Shown here piece after piece: positions 8,275-16,512 of a stretch of DNA of 64,000 bases; position 1 is the stretch's first letter, and each line of letters begins with the position of its first letter. This DNA comes from CAYOWQ01 sp964407695. GTDB lineage: Bacteria; Planctomycetota; Phycisphaerae; Phycisphaerales; SM1A02. The notes below the pieces were generated by a model. That model had not been told where the DNA came from and searched no databases. It saw only the letters and a list, made by a program, of their open reading frames with translations. The stretch spans positions 62,001-126,000 of the forward strand of contig CAYOWQ010000005.1 in NCBI GenBank assembly GCA_964407695.1. Direction: 5' to 3'. Position numbers and translations under genes: made by a program.

Positions 8275-9346
8275 GGGCCTTCTCTCGAGGGGTCGTCCTG
8301 GCGCCCGCGGCGATCCGCTTCTTGGCGTAGGCCACAGCGGCCGCGTGGGTCGAAGTCATGGATTCGCCGTCTCGAAGGACGGTCGAGGTCGTCGTCTCAA
8401 TATCGGCCACTTTTTGATCGATCTGTTTCTCGGTCAGGCCGACATAGAGTCCCGCCAGCCGAATAAGGCCGCCGGCGTTGGCGACAAAGTCCGGGGCATA
8501 GACGATTCCGCGGCCCTTGAGCGCTGCGCCGTCCTCGTCCGGATCAACCAGCATGTTGTTAGCGGTACCGCAAACGATCTGGCACTTCAGGCGGCGAATG
8601 ACATTGGTATCAAGCACCGCGCCGAGTGCACATGGGGCCAGGATGTCGCACGGGGTGGCGAAGAGGTCACCATCAGCGGGAAGCGCCTTGACACCAAGTT
8701 CCTTGGTTGCGCGCTCGAGGCTGCCCTTGTTCACATCAGTGGCGATGACGTTTGCCCCCTGGGCAACGAGCATCTTCGCCAGTTTGTAGCCTGTAGCGCC
8801 CACTCCCTGAATACAGACTGTGAGACCGGAGAAGTTCACCGGTTTGCCCGCATACTTCAGGCAGGCCTTCATCGCGTTGAAGCAGCCGAGGCTGGTAAAG
8901 GGTGATGGGTCGCCGCCGTGGCTGACCTTCTCGCCGCCCATCACATATTTCGTCTCCATCGCCATCCAGTCGCAGAACTGCGTGTTGACGCCCACATCTT
9001 CAGCGGCGATATAGGCACCGTTGAAGGTCTCCACGAATCGACCCATGGCGCGGGCTTCGGCCTCGCGGCCGGGCTGATTCTGCTCATTCAGCAGGATGAC
9101 GCTCTTGGCGCCGCCCATCGGGAGATCGGACGCCGCGGCCTTGTAGGTCATTCCTTCTGAAAGGCGCAGGACGTCGTAGATCGCCGCCTCTTCACTTTCG
9201 TAGTACCAGCGCCGGGTGCCGCCAAGGGCGTTTCCGAGGGCGGTCGAGTGAATGGCGATAATGGCGCGAAGACCCGTGGCGGGGTCATGGTGGAAGGCGA
9301 CGCGCTCGTGGCCGTGCTGAATCATTTGATCGAAGAGGACGCTCAT
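8264..9346 (-). CDS. leucine/Glu/Phe/Val dehydrogenase family protein (branched-chain amino acid dehydrogenase)
   Basis: The enzyme would oxidatively deaminate leucine, valine or isoleucine with NAD+ to the 2-oxo acid that feeds the E1/E2 complex encoded next to it. The 360-residue protein has the family active-site block M-T-Y-K-A-A-A-S-D-L-P-M-G-G-A-K with the catalytic Lys. The Rossmann segment reads G-L-T-V-C-I-Q-G-V-G-A-T-G-Y and ends at C-G-T-A-N-N-M-L. I place the start at the second Met (M-S-V-L-F-D-Q-M), since leucine dehydrogenases begin this way. An extension to 9373 is possible. The C-terminus overlaps E1-alpha. Confidence 0.88.
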   Translation of the reverse strand: MSVLFDQMIQHGHERVAFHHDPATGLRAIIAIHSTALGNALGGTRRWYYESEEAAIYDVLRLSEGMTYKAAASDLPMGGAKSVILLNEQNQPGREAEARAMGRFVETFNGAYIAAEDVGVNTQFCDWMAMETKYVMGGEKVSHGGDPSPFTSLGCFNAMKACLKYAGKPVNFSGLTVCIQGVGATGYKLAKMLVAQGANVIATDVNKGSLERATKELGVKALPADGDLFATPCDILAPCALGAVLDTNVIRRLKCQIVCGTANNMLVDPDEDGAALKGRGIVYAPDFVANAGGLIRLAGLYVGLTEKQIDQKVADIETTTSTVLRDGESMTSTHAAAVAYAKKRIAAGARTTPREKAHAH

Positions 9347-9421
9347 GGGCAGTATGGGGCTGGCGGGGTGCAAGTGGGCGAAGGAACAGAACGATGACGG
9401 GCGGCTTGAGGTTCGGGTTTA

Positions 9422-11356
9422 TCACCGGGAAAACGACACGCCGGAGAAAACGGACCCTGAACCAAACTGGGGGATGGCCGATTGATCGACATTCTTGCCG
9501 TGGCCGCGAGCGGCGAGGTCGGGAGTTCGTTCGGGGATTGAATAGTCGGAATTCGGGAGTGTCTCAATCCATTTGGCGACGGTTGCCGCCGCCTTTTTCA
9601 TTGAGGCGTCGGTGTTTCGCCGGAGCGCATTGAGCTGCAGGTCGATTTCATGCCCGGCGAGGGCGCACAGGTGGTCGACGATGGCCATTTCGTGCTCAAG
9701 GGCATCGCCATCGAGGCCATTTCGAAGGTTCCTGTCAAGCTTGGAGACCGAGCAACTCATTGCATGGAGCCAGAGAGACGCGAGGGCGAGTCGCGCCTGG
9801 ATCGTCTGGGCAGTCACCAGTTGCTCCTCGTGTTCCTTGAACATGAGCTTGACCTGGTGACTGAATTCCTGAATGCGGCGGGAGATGTCATCTGTGAGGT
9901 GGCGCAGCCGGGGATGAGCGCGGCCGATGGTCGGCGCCGGTCGGCGGACGCCAAGAAAGAGTTCGGCGCCGATGCGCATCGCCGCGCTGAGGTTCTTGGT
10001 CGGGGCATTCTTCAGGCCGATCATCCATTCGCCGAGTTGTTTCGAGCCGTAGGCGAAAATGAAGGAATGCATGACTTCATTGGCGCCTTCGACGATGATG
10101 TTGATGCGGCTATCGCGCCAGATGCGCTCGATCTCGTTTTCGGTCATGTACGACTCGCCGCCCATGATCTGCACGGCATCATTGACCGTTCGGTATCCCA
10201 TTTCGGAGCAGAAGACCTTGCACAGCGCGGTCTCGAGCATGATGTCCTCATCCTTGCGGTCGAGGAACCCGGTCGTTATGTACAGCATCGCGTCCATCGC
10301 ATAGACGTAGGCAGCCATGCGGGCCAGTTTTTCCTGCATCTGGTCAAACTCGCCGATGGAGCGATCGAATTGATGGCGGTACTTGGCCCACTTTCCGGCC
10401 TGTTCGAGGGCATACCCCGCGCCGCCGAGCATGCCGGCCGAAAGCGTGCAGCGGCCGTAGTTCAGGCAGGTCAGCGCGACATTGAGACCCTTGCCCTCCT
10501 TGTAGAGAAGGTTCTCGCGCGGCACCTTGACATTGGTCAGGCGGATTCGAGCCTGCCATGTGCCGCGAATGCCGCACTTCGACCGATTGCGGCTGAAGAT
10601 GTTGACACCTTCCATGTCCGGCGTGCAGATCAGCGCAGTGACTCGATCCTTGCCATCCGACATCTTCTGCTTGGCCATGACGGTGAAGAGGCCGGAAAGG
10701 GCTCCGGAGGTGGCCCACTTCTTCTCACCATTTAAGGTGTAGTACTTGCCGTCGGCGGAGAGTTCACAGCGAGTTTCCTGCCCGCCCGCATCGCAACCGA
10801 CGTTGGGTTCGGAAAGGCAGAAGGCGCTCAGCGTCTCCTTTGCCATGCGCGGCAGGAAGCGCAGTTTCTGCTCGTCGGTGCCGAACAACATGACGGCCTT
10901 GCAACCAATTGACTGATGTGCAGAGACCAGTACGGCCGTGGAGCCACAGGACCGACCAATTCGCTCCAGCACACGGTTGTAGGAAGTGATGCCGAAACCG
11001 CCGCCGCCGTATTCGCGGGGAATCGTCATGCCCAGCACACCGAGCGAGAAGAGCTTCTGAATCACCCACTGCGGAATTTCCTGCTTCTGATCGATCTCGA
11101 TGGCCGGATGTTCGGACTTCAGGTAGGAGTCAAGCTCTGCGAGAAGTTGGTCGCAGCGGGCGGTTTCTTCGGCAGAGGCTCCCTGAGGATACGGAAAGAC
11201 GAGGTCCTCTCGGAAATTTCCCCAGAAGAGATTCTTGACGAAGCCCATTGCCGACGGATCAGGCCCAAGCATTTCCTGCGCCTGCTCGATCTGCTTGCGG
11301 TCCTTCTCCGAAATGTTCTTCAGTTGCTTCGAAAGGTCGGTCTGGGTCTGGGTCAC
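9422..11356 (-). CDS. acyl-CoA dehydrogenase, long VLCAD/FadE-like form
   Basis: This FAD enzyme would introduce the alpha-beta double bond into an acyl-CoA. At 644 residues it is much longer than the ~380-residue classic form and has the extra C-terminal helical domain of VLCAD/ACAD9-like proteins. Visible motifs are F-C-L-S-E-P-N-V-G-C-D-A-G (FAD/substrate loop), the G-E-K-K-W-A-T-S-G strand, Q-I-M-G-G-E-S-Y-M, and the catalytic Glu in I-V-E-G-A-N-E-V. The start is GTG. It lies between the enoyl-CoA hydratase gene (42 bp upstream) and the leucine-dehydrogenase-like gene (75 bp downstream), so it probably handles the acyl-CoA released by the E2 complex. Confidence 0.9.
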   Translation of the reverse strand: MTQTQTDLSKQLKNISEKDRKQIEQAQEMLGPDPSAMGFVKNLFWGNFREDLVFPYPQGASAEETARCDQLLAELDSYLKSEHPAIEIDQKQEIPQWVIQKLFSLGVLGMTIPREYGGGGFGITSYNRVLERIGRSCGSTAVLVSAHQSIGCKAVMLFGTDEQKLRFLPRMAKETLSAFCLSEPNVGCDAGGQETRCELSADGKYYTLNGEKKWATSGALSGLFTVMAKQKMSDGKDRVTALICTPDMEGVNIFSRNRSKCGIRGTWQARIRLTNVKVPRENLLYKEGKGLNVALTCLNYGRCTLSAGMLGGAGYALEQAGKWAKYRHQFDRSIGEFDQMQEKLARMAAYVYAMDAMLYITTGFLDRKDEDIMLETALCKVFCSEMGYRTVNDAVQIMGGESYMTENEIERIWRDSRINIIVEGANEVMHSFIFAYGSKQLGEWMIGLKNAPTKNLSAAMRIGAELFLGVRRPAPTIGRAHPRLRHLTDDISRRIQEFSHQVKLMFKEHEEQLVTAQTIQARLALASLWLHAMSCSVSKLDRNLRNGLDGDALEHEMAIVDHLCALAGHEIDLQLNALRRNTDASMKKAAATVAKWIETLPNSDYSIPERTPDLAARGHGKNVDQSAIPQFGSGSVFSGVSFSR

Positions 11357-11398
11357 GTCTGGCTCCGAATCAGTACAGAGGCAAGCTTGTAGGCCACA

Positions 11399-12268
11399 TC
11401 AGGATTTGGCGAAGAATTTTTCCAATCGTTCGCGCGCTTCCGGCGTATGTCGAAGTCCGACCAGCAGGCGGCGCTCGGCTGCGATCGCGGCCGCCCAGCC
11501 TTCGCGGAGCCCGATTTCAACGGCTTCGACGACCGCATTCGCGCTGGGAGTGTCGGGCAGTTGAACCCGCGCGGCATCGAGCGCCCTTCCAATGATTTCC
11601 GGATCACAATCGTCGATGCATCTCGGGCGGCTCCGCCTGCCGGCGTCGAGGTTGTTCTGAATCCAGTGTCGGGCGGCGCTTTGGAGATCGGCCGCGGCAT
11701 CGACCATGGAAGCAAAGAGGCCTCCAGGGACCTGGTCGATAGTCCATGTCTGGCCGAGGGCGGTCATTCGAATAGCGGTCGCCGGGTCAATGCGTGCAGG
11801 AAGCATCTGGGTCCCGCCCCAGCCGGGGCAGAGCCCCAGGCCAGCCTCGGGGAGCCCGACTCGATAGGGTTTCTCCTGCGGGTTCGGGCGAAGGCCGATC
11901 AATGCATCGCAGTGCATGGCAATTTCGAGCCCGCCACCCAACGCTGTCTTATTGATGCAGGCGACGGTCGGGCAGGGCAGCGCCGATATGCGTGCATAGG
12001 CCTCCGCTCCCTCGGTGAGGTAGGCATGCAGTGCGGGGTCGTCAAGGCTGTCAATCTCGGCAAGGTCCGCACCGGCAATAAAGGCGCGGTCGTTGTCGCT
12101 CATCAAGATGAAACCGGTCGGCGCGGGTTTCTTGTCGAGTTCATCGAAAAAGAGGTGAAGCTGGTCGAGGAGCCATGTGTCAAGGACAACCAACGGGCGA
12201 TGAGGCTGCGAGAGGCGCAGGGTCACCATGCCGTCGTCGTCAAATTGACTGGATAGTTCAAGCTTCAT
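11399..12268 (-). CDS. enoyl-CoA hydratase/isomerase (crotonase) family protein
   Basis: This is a 289-residue crotonase-fold enzyme that would hydrate the enoyl-CoA made by the neighbouring acyl-CoA dehydrogenase. The oxyanion-hole segment A-F-I-A-G-A-D-L-A-E-I and both catalytic Glu positions (A-L-G-G-G-L-E-I-A and G-L-P-E-A-G-L-G-L-C-P-G-W-G-G) are present. I prefer the ATG giving M-K-L-E-L-S-S-Q-F because a GGAAG lies about 9 nt before it. The longer frame to 12295 adds nine residues of no clear value. A second, different crotonase is encoded at 15751. The order hydratase, dehydrogenase, amino acid dehydrogenase, E1, E2 forms a degradation route read backwards. Confidence 0.88.
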   Translation of the reverse strand: MKLELSSQFDDDGMVTLRLSQPHRPLVVLDTWLLDQLHLFFDELDKKPAPTGFILMSDNDRAFIAGADLAEIDSLDDPALHAYLTEGAEAYARISALPCPTVACINKTALGGGLEIAMHCDALIGLRPNPQEKPYRVGLPEAGLGLCPGWGGTQMLPARIDPATAIRMTALGQTWTIDQVPGGLFASMVDAAADLQSAARHWIQNNLDAGRRSRPRCIDDCDPEIIGRALDAARVQLPDTPSANAVVEAVEIGLREGWAAAIAAERRLLVGLRHTPEARERLEKFFAKS

Positions 12269-12495
12269 GCCGCTCGGCTTCCGCCCGCATCGCACGGGCA
12301 GTTCGACTCCAATGGTCTGACGAACAAGGTCTCGCCGACCGTCTTCTCAAGGACACCGTTTTGGCGACTGAGGGCACTTCCCGTAACCGGGCCCACCACC
12401 CTCCCGTTCGCCGACCATTCCAGAGCCATCTTACAGGGTCGTTGAGCCCCGGACCAGTGACCTGTCGAAGCCGCAAAGCGTTGCGGCGGCCACTC
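12269..12495 (-). other. 227-bp intergenic stretch upstream of the branched-chain catabolic genes
   Basis: I see no convincing gene here. A short inverted repeat (CCGCAA/TTGCGG, 12471-12486) follows the receiver-protein gene on the minus strand, but no T-tract comes after it. The promoter of the catabolic genes would be expected in this stretch. I could not pick out a clear -35/-10 pair. Confidence 0.4.
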
Positions 12496-14175
12496 CTAGC
12501 CCGGGACGCGCTGCTCGCTTGAGCTGAGCGCTTTGCGGACCTCTTCGAGGAGTTGGCTCACCTGAAACGGCTTGAACAGAAAGCAGTGCAAGCCCTCCTG
12601 CGTTGCCCTGACGATGGAGTGGTTCGGGTCGTATCCGAAACCGGTCATCAGGATGACGGGCGCCTCCGGCGAAACCTCCTTGGACGCCCGAAACACCTCG
12701 TACCCATTGCGGTCGGGCATCCGAACATCCGAAACAACCAGATCAAAACGACGCCCCGACGTCGCCGACTCGGCCAGGGCCGCAATGGCCGAATCGCCGG
12801 TGGTGCACACCACCACATCAGCGCCGCGCTGGGAAAGGACGGCAAGAATTGTTTGGCGAATGAGCGGTTCGTCGTCGGCCACAAGCACACGCCGGCCTTC
12901 AAGAAGCGGATCTCGGGAGTGATCCTGCAGCGCCTGCTCGGCTCCAAGGATGGTGCGCGGCCCGGAGGTGCATGTGTGAAGGCGGGCGCGAATGGCCGCG
13001 ACGGATTCAAGGATCTGGTCCACCGCCTGTCGCATCTGGCTATCCCCGACGTAGGTCTCGCGAAGCGACGTGGCCCGGGCGGCGATGGCTTCGATGGGTT
13101 CGCGAAGTTCGCCAAGGACATTGTCGGACAGTTGCTGGTTGGAGGTGTAGCGTTCAACGACCAGCAGATCGAGGATGTTCATCGCCATCGCGATATACCG
13201 ACCAAAAAGCTCGGCGTACCGCATATCGGCTTCATTGAATGCCTCGGGACGCGTGGATTCAGCGTTGAACACGCCGACGACGCGATCATGAAGAACCAAA
13301 GGAACGGTGATCGAACTTCGTGCTCCGGGCAATCCGGACCGGTAGCGATTGTCTTTGGCGACATCGGGACACAGAACTGATTGGCCCGTCGTCGCAACCC
13401 ATCCCGAGATTCCCTGGCCTTCAGCGGCCGCGTGAAGAAACTCTCCGATCGGCAACGGCGGAATGCCGGCCGAGATCACAAGTTCGAGTCGATTGGTTTT
13501 TCGGTCGACGAGGCGGACTTCAAAGGCATCGAATCGAAGGATTCCCTTCACGGCAGCAACTATTTTCTGTTCAAGCAGCTTGAGCCGGGCGCCGACGTTC
13601 ATCGAGGCGATTGCTTCGGGATCAAATCGGAGAAGCTCCGCACCGGCGAGATCGAGCGCGTCGATGGTCTCCTCGACCTTCCGTCCGGCGGTGATGTCCC
13701 AGAGCACACCGACGACCGTTTCAATCCTGAGGGGACGCGAGCTTGATGCCGAAGCCGGAGAGACCAGGAGTTCGTAGGCGTTGCCGTTGGCATTAAAGCT
13801 GAATGTCTTCGGATGCAGCGACTCCGATTCCAGTTCAGCGCCCGCGTTGAACTGACGAATGCCCTCGAGGCATCCATCAATAAACCGCCTGCGGGCGTCG
13901 TGCGACATTCCCGCAAGACGGGCATTCAGCCAAACCGCCTCGCCCGATCCATTAATCTCGCCGGCGCCATCGCCGAGACAATCCACCACCGTGCCGGTTC
14001 GGGATGGCGGCGCTGCCTCCGTGCGGCCCAGCACGAGATCCACGCCCCTGCGAGCCACTCTTGAGGGCTCATCCACGACGATGACATCAAAAACCGAACG
14101 CAGGGCCTCAAGTTTTGAGGTGTCCAGCAGCGGTTCAGACGCGGAAATAAGAAGACGGGGGCGAGCCGAAGACAT
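12496..14175 (-). CDS. GAF domain protein with C-terminal response-regulator receiver domain
   Basis: This is a 559-residue cytoplasmic signalling protein. Residues 1-170 form a PAS-like region with a leading R-L-L-I-S-A-S-E-P segment. A GAF domain (about 190-345) contains G-I-S-G-W-V-A-T-T-G-Q-S and I-T-V-P-L-V-L-H-D-R-V-V-G-V-F-N-A-E-S. A helical segment (about 350-410) resembles a histidine-kinase dimerisation helix, but I see no kinase H-box or ATPase domain. The C-terminal receiver (about 430-550) has V-A-D-D-E-P, the phosphoacceptor Asp in S-D-V-R-M-P-D, M-T-G-F and the Lys of F-K-P-F. It could scaffold or receive phosphate from a partner kinase. It is 227 bp upstream of the branched-chain catabolic genes on the same strand, but a regulatory link is only a guess. 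Confidence 0.82.
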   Translation of the reverse strand: MSSARPRLLISASEPLLDTSKLEALRSVFDVIVVDEPSRVARRGVDLVLGRTEAAPPSRTGTVVDCLGDGAGEINGSGEAVWLNARLAGMSHDARRRFIDGCLEGIRQFNAGAELESESLHPKTFSFNANGNAYELLVSPASASSSRPLRIETVVGVLWDITAGRKVEETIDALDLAGAELLRFDPEAIASMNVGARLKLLEQKIVAAVKGILRFDAFEVRLVDRKTNRLELVISAGIPPLPIGEFLHAAAEGQGISGWVATTGQSVLCPDVAKDNRYRSGLPGARSSITVPLVLHDRVVGVFNAESTRPEAFNEADMRYAELFGRYIAMAMNILDLLVVERYTSNQQLSDNVLGELREPIEAIAARATSLRETYVGDSQMRQAVDQILESVAAIRARLHTCTSGPRTILGAEQALQDHSRDPLLEGRRVLVADDEPLIRQTILAVLSQRGADVVVCTTGDSAIAALAESATSGRRFDLVVSDVRMPDRNGYEVFRASKEVSPEAPVILMTGFGYDPNHSIVRATQEGLHCFLFKPFQVSQLLEEVRKALSSSEQRVPG

Positions 14176-14339
14176 GACGGTGCCGGGAACTCCGACGGAT
14201 GAAGTCTACGTCAGCCACTCGCAACAATGCAACGCCCAGGCCACCGATCTTCCGAATTGCGGTGAAAGTGCTTGAATCAGGTTGGGGTCCTGTCCGAACG
14301 CCAACATGCAGGGTAGATTGCCCGGCAAGAGGAGTTGCC

Positions 14340-15305
14340 ATGTACCGAACGATTGCTGTCGCTGCCGGAATAGCCGCAGTTCTCGCCCATGGATTGAACG
14401 CGGCCACAAGAATTAGGCTTGCCACGGGCGAGGTCCTGGTTGTCGACACTTTTGAGTCTGACGGCGCCACCGTTCGGTTTCACCACCCTTTGTTGGGAGA
14501 ACTGACCCTGCCCGCGAACGCCGTGGAGGTCTTGCCCGAGGCTGTCGACTCGTCGATGGCGCCGGAGGCCGAACCGATGACCTCATCCGAAAGTCCGGCG
14601 ACTCCGCCCGCGCCGATGCCCGAACCCATCCCGGCTCAGCCTCCACCGCCAAAGGAATGGAAATTCAAGCTGGTGATTGGCGGATCGCTCAGTGACGGCA
14701 ATACAGAGAACGCGAAGTTCGCCGGCACCTTCGAGGCGGTGCGCGAGACCGAGAAGATGAAGACCGCGCTCGACACTGGATTCTTCTTCGGGTCGAGTGA
14801 CGGCGATCGGGACGAGAACCGGTTCACCGCGGGCGGCCGCCACGACTGGCTCAATCCCGGCCACAAGATCTTCTACTTTGCCGATGCCCGATACGACATC
14901 GATGAATTCCAGTCGTGGGATTCCCGCGCCAGCGGCCACATCGGTCTTGGTTACAAGTTCATCGAGCCGCCGCCATTCAAGCTCAATGGTCTGCTGGGTA
15001 TCGGTATTGTGAAGGAGTGGGGATCGGATAATGAAGATGTCCGCCCTGAAGCACTCGCCGGCATCGAAGGCGAGTACACGTTTGCCGAAAAACACTCCAT
15101 CGTGTTCAGTTCGATTGCATATCCGGACCTGAACGACCTCGGGGAATATCGATGGGTCAGCTCGGCCAAGTGGGCGTTTCTGCTCGACAAAGAGACCAAG
15201 TTGAGCCTCAATGCGGGCGTGGAACATGAGTACCAGTCCGTCGTGGATGCGGACCGAGAGCACAACGATCTTCGAGTGACGGCCGGTCTTGGCCTGGAGT
15301 TCTAG
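14340..15305 (+). CDS. DUF481 family outer-membrane protein
   Basis: This is a 321-residue exported protein. The signal peptide spans about residues 1-21, ending L-N-A-A. A small N-terminal domain (R-I-R-L-A-T-G-E-V-L-V-V-D) resembles the strands often found before DUF481 barrels. A Pro-rich linker covers about 65-105. The C-terminal 215 residues form alternating amphipathic strands typical of DUF481 (S-L-S-D-G-N-T-E-N; R-Y-D-I-D-E-F; L-G-Y-K-F-I), ending in the aromatic residue of G-L-G-L-E-F as outer-membrane barrels do. The ATG is preceded by AAGAGGAG, an excellent ribosome-binding site. It is followed 20 bp later by mscL, so the two may be co-transcribed in an envelope or osmotic-stress context. 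Confidence 0.85.
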   Translation: MYRTIAVAAGIAAVLAHGLNAATRIRLATGEVLVVDTFESDGATVRFHHPLLGELTLPANAVEVLPEAVDSSMAPEAEPMTSSESPATPPAPMPEPIPAQPPPPKEWKFKLVIGGSLSDGNTENAKFAGTFEAVRETEKMKTALDTGFFFGSSDGDRDENRFTAGGRHDWLNPGHKIFYFADARYDIDEFQSWDSRASGHIGLGYKFIEPPPFKLNGLLGIGIVKEWGSDNEDVRPEALAGIEGEYTFAEKHSIVFSSIAYPDLNDLGEYRWVSSAKWAFLLDKETKLSLNAGVEHEYQSVVDADREHNDLRVTAGLGLEF

Positions 15306-15325
15306 CGATTTGAAAGGAGCCTGAG

Positions 15326-15754
15326 ATGGGGATCATCAAGGAATTCAGAGAGTTCGCGATGCGCGGCAACGTCGTCGATATGGCCGTGGGTGTCATTATC
15401 GGCGCTGCCTTTGGCAAGATCGTCAGCTCCATGGTCAATGACGTATTGATGCCGCCGCTGGGTTTATTGCTTGGCGGCGTGGATTTCAGCGACAAGAAGC
15501 TTGTCCTGAAAGATGCGGTGGCCGCGACGGAGACCACCAAGGCGGTGCCGGTCATAGAGCTCAAGTACGGCGTCTTTATCAACGAGGTGATCAGTTTCAT
15601 CATCGTGGCATTTGCGATCTTCGTTCTCATCAAGTTGATCAACGAAGCGCGAAAGCGGTTTGAGAAGGAGAAGCCGGCGCCACCACCACCAGGACCGACG
15701 GCGGAAGAGAAGCTGTTGACCGACATTCGAGACATCCTTCGGGCCAGGGCGTGA
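15326..15754 (+). CDS. mscL: large-conductance mechanosensitive channel MscL
   Basis: MscL is a homopentameric inner-membrane channel that opens under membrane tension and releases solutes on osmotic downshock. The 142-residue protein begins with K-E-F-R-E-F-A-M-R-G-N-V-V-D-M-A-V-G-V-I-I-G-A-A-F, the family N-terminal amphipathic helix and pore-lining helix. A second membrane helix lies at about residues 80-105 (F-I-N-E-V-I-S-F-I-I-V-A-F). The C-terminal bundle helix carries an unusual run of five prolines. AAAGGAG before the ATG is a strong ribosome-binding site. The stop codon overlaps the GTG of the next gene by 4 bp. Confidence 0.96.
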   Translation: MGIIKEFREFAMRGNVVDMAVGVIIGAAFGKIVSSMVNDVLMPPLGLLLGGVDFSDKKLVLKDAVAATETTKAVPVIELKYGVFINEVISFIIVAFAIFVLIKLINEARKRFEKEKPAPPPPGPTAEEKLLTDIRDILRARA

Positions 15755-16509
15755 GTGACCCAGCAGTTTCGATGACCCTCGTCCAGAGCCAACATTCCGG
15801 CGCTGTCGCCACGGTCATGCTCCGCCGTCCGGAAGCTCGCAACGCCCTGTCGCTGCAACTGATTCAGGACCTCTTCGACGCAGTCGCGGCTGTCGCCGCG
15901 TCGTCAGCCCGGGTCATGGTGCTGGCTGGTGAAGGGAAATCATTCTGCGCCGGCATGGACCTCAAGGCCGTCCGCGATGACCCCGTTGCCATGGGAGGCA
16001 TGCTTCGAAAGCTGTCAGAGGTCGGCCGTGCCATACGTCGGCTTTCAATCCCGACGATCGCGAGGGTGCAGGGGGCCGCGATTGGCGGCGGGTGCGGACT
16101 CATGGTCGTCACGGACTTTGCCATAACCCACCCCGAGTCAAAGGTCGGCTACCCCGAAGTGGACCTGGGAATCTGCCCGGCGGTGGTGGCTCCGCTTCTG
16201 GTGCGGAAAATTGGCGCTGGGCGAGCGCGAGCGATGCTACTGGCAGGCGGAACATTGTCCGGGCGCGAGGGCTACGAGGCGGGATTGGCCACACACCTGG
16301 TTGAACTCGATCAACTGGACAGTGCCGTGGCCGATCTCGCCGGTCGGCTCTCATCGGGCGGGCCGCATGCGCTCGCAACGACCAAGCGCTGGTTGAATGA
16401 GATCGACGGTTCACTCGACGATGACATCATGAACAGGGCCGCGGAGTTGTCTGCGCAGATCATTGCGGGCGAAGAAGCACAGTCCCGCCTGGCGGCCCTG
16501 TGGCGCTAA
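15751..16509 (+). CDS. crotonase family protein, methylglutaconyl-CoA hydratase-like
   Basis: This is a 252-residue crotonase. The oxyanion-hole segment (S-F-C-A-G-M-D-L-K) and the second catalytic acid (V-G-Y-P-E-V-D-L-G-I-C-P-A-V-V) are present. In the first acid position the sequence is G-G-G-C-G-L where hydratases usually have G-C-E or G-L-E. The G-I-C-P-A-V-V-A-P-L-L pattern resembles enzymes annotated as methylglutaconyl-CoA hydratase in leucine breakdown, but I cannot prove this. The GTG start overlaps the mscL stop (GTGA), so it is translationally coupled to an unrelated channel gene. It could also be an isomerase or a thioester hydrolase of the same fold. Confidence 0.8.
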   Translation: MSDPAVSMTLVQSQHSGAVATVMLRRPEARNALSLQLIQDLFDAVAAVAASSARVMVLAGEGKSFCAGMDLKAVRDDPVAMGGMLRKLSEVGRAIRRLSIPTIARVQGAAIGGGCGLMVVTDFAITHPESKVGYPEVDLGICPAVVAPLLVRKIGAGRARAMLLAGGTLSGREGYEAGLATHLVELDQLDSAVADLAGRLSSGGPHALATTKRWLNEIDGSLDDDIMNRAAELSAQIIAGEEAQSRLAALWR

Positions 16510-16512
16510 GAC

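Noticed and set aside
9650..10735. A 361-codon plus-strand open frame opposite the acyl-CoA dehydrogenase gene
   Set aside because: It is antisense to a gene with all family motifs. The translation resembles no protein family.
12258..12476. A 72-codon Arg/Trp-rich minus-strand frame between the receiver gene and the hydratase gene
   Set aside because: It has no ribosome-binding site, the composition is that of GC-rich noise, and it overlaps the hydratase start region.
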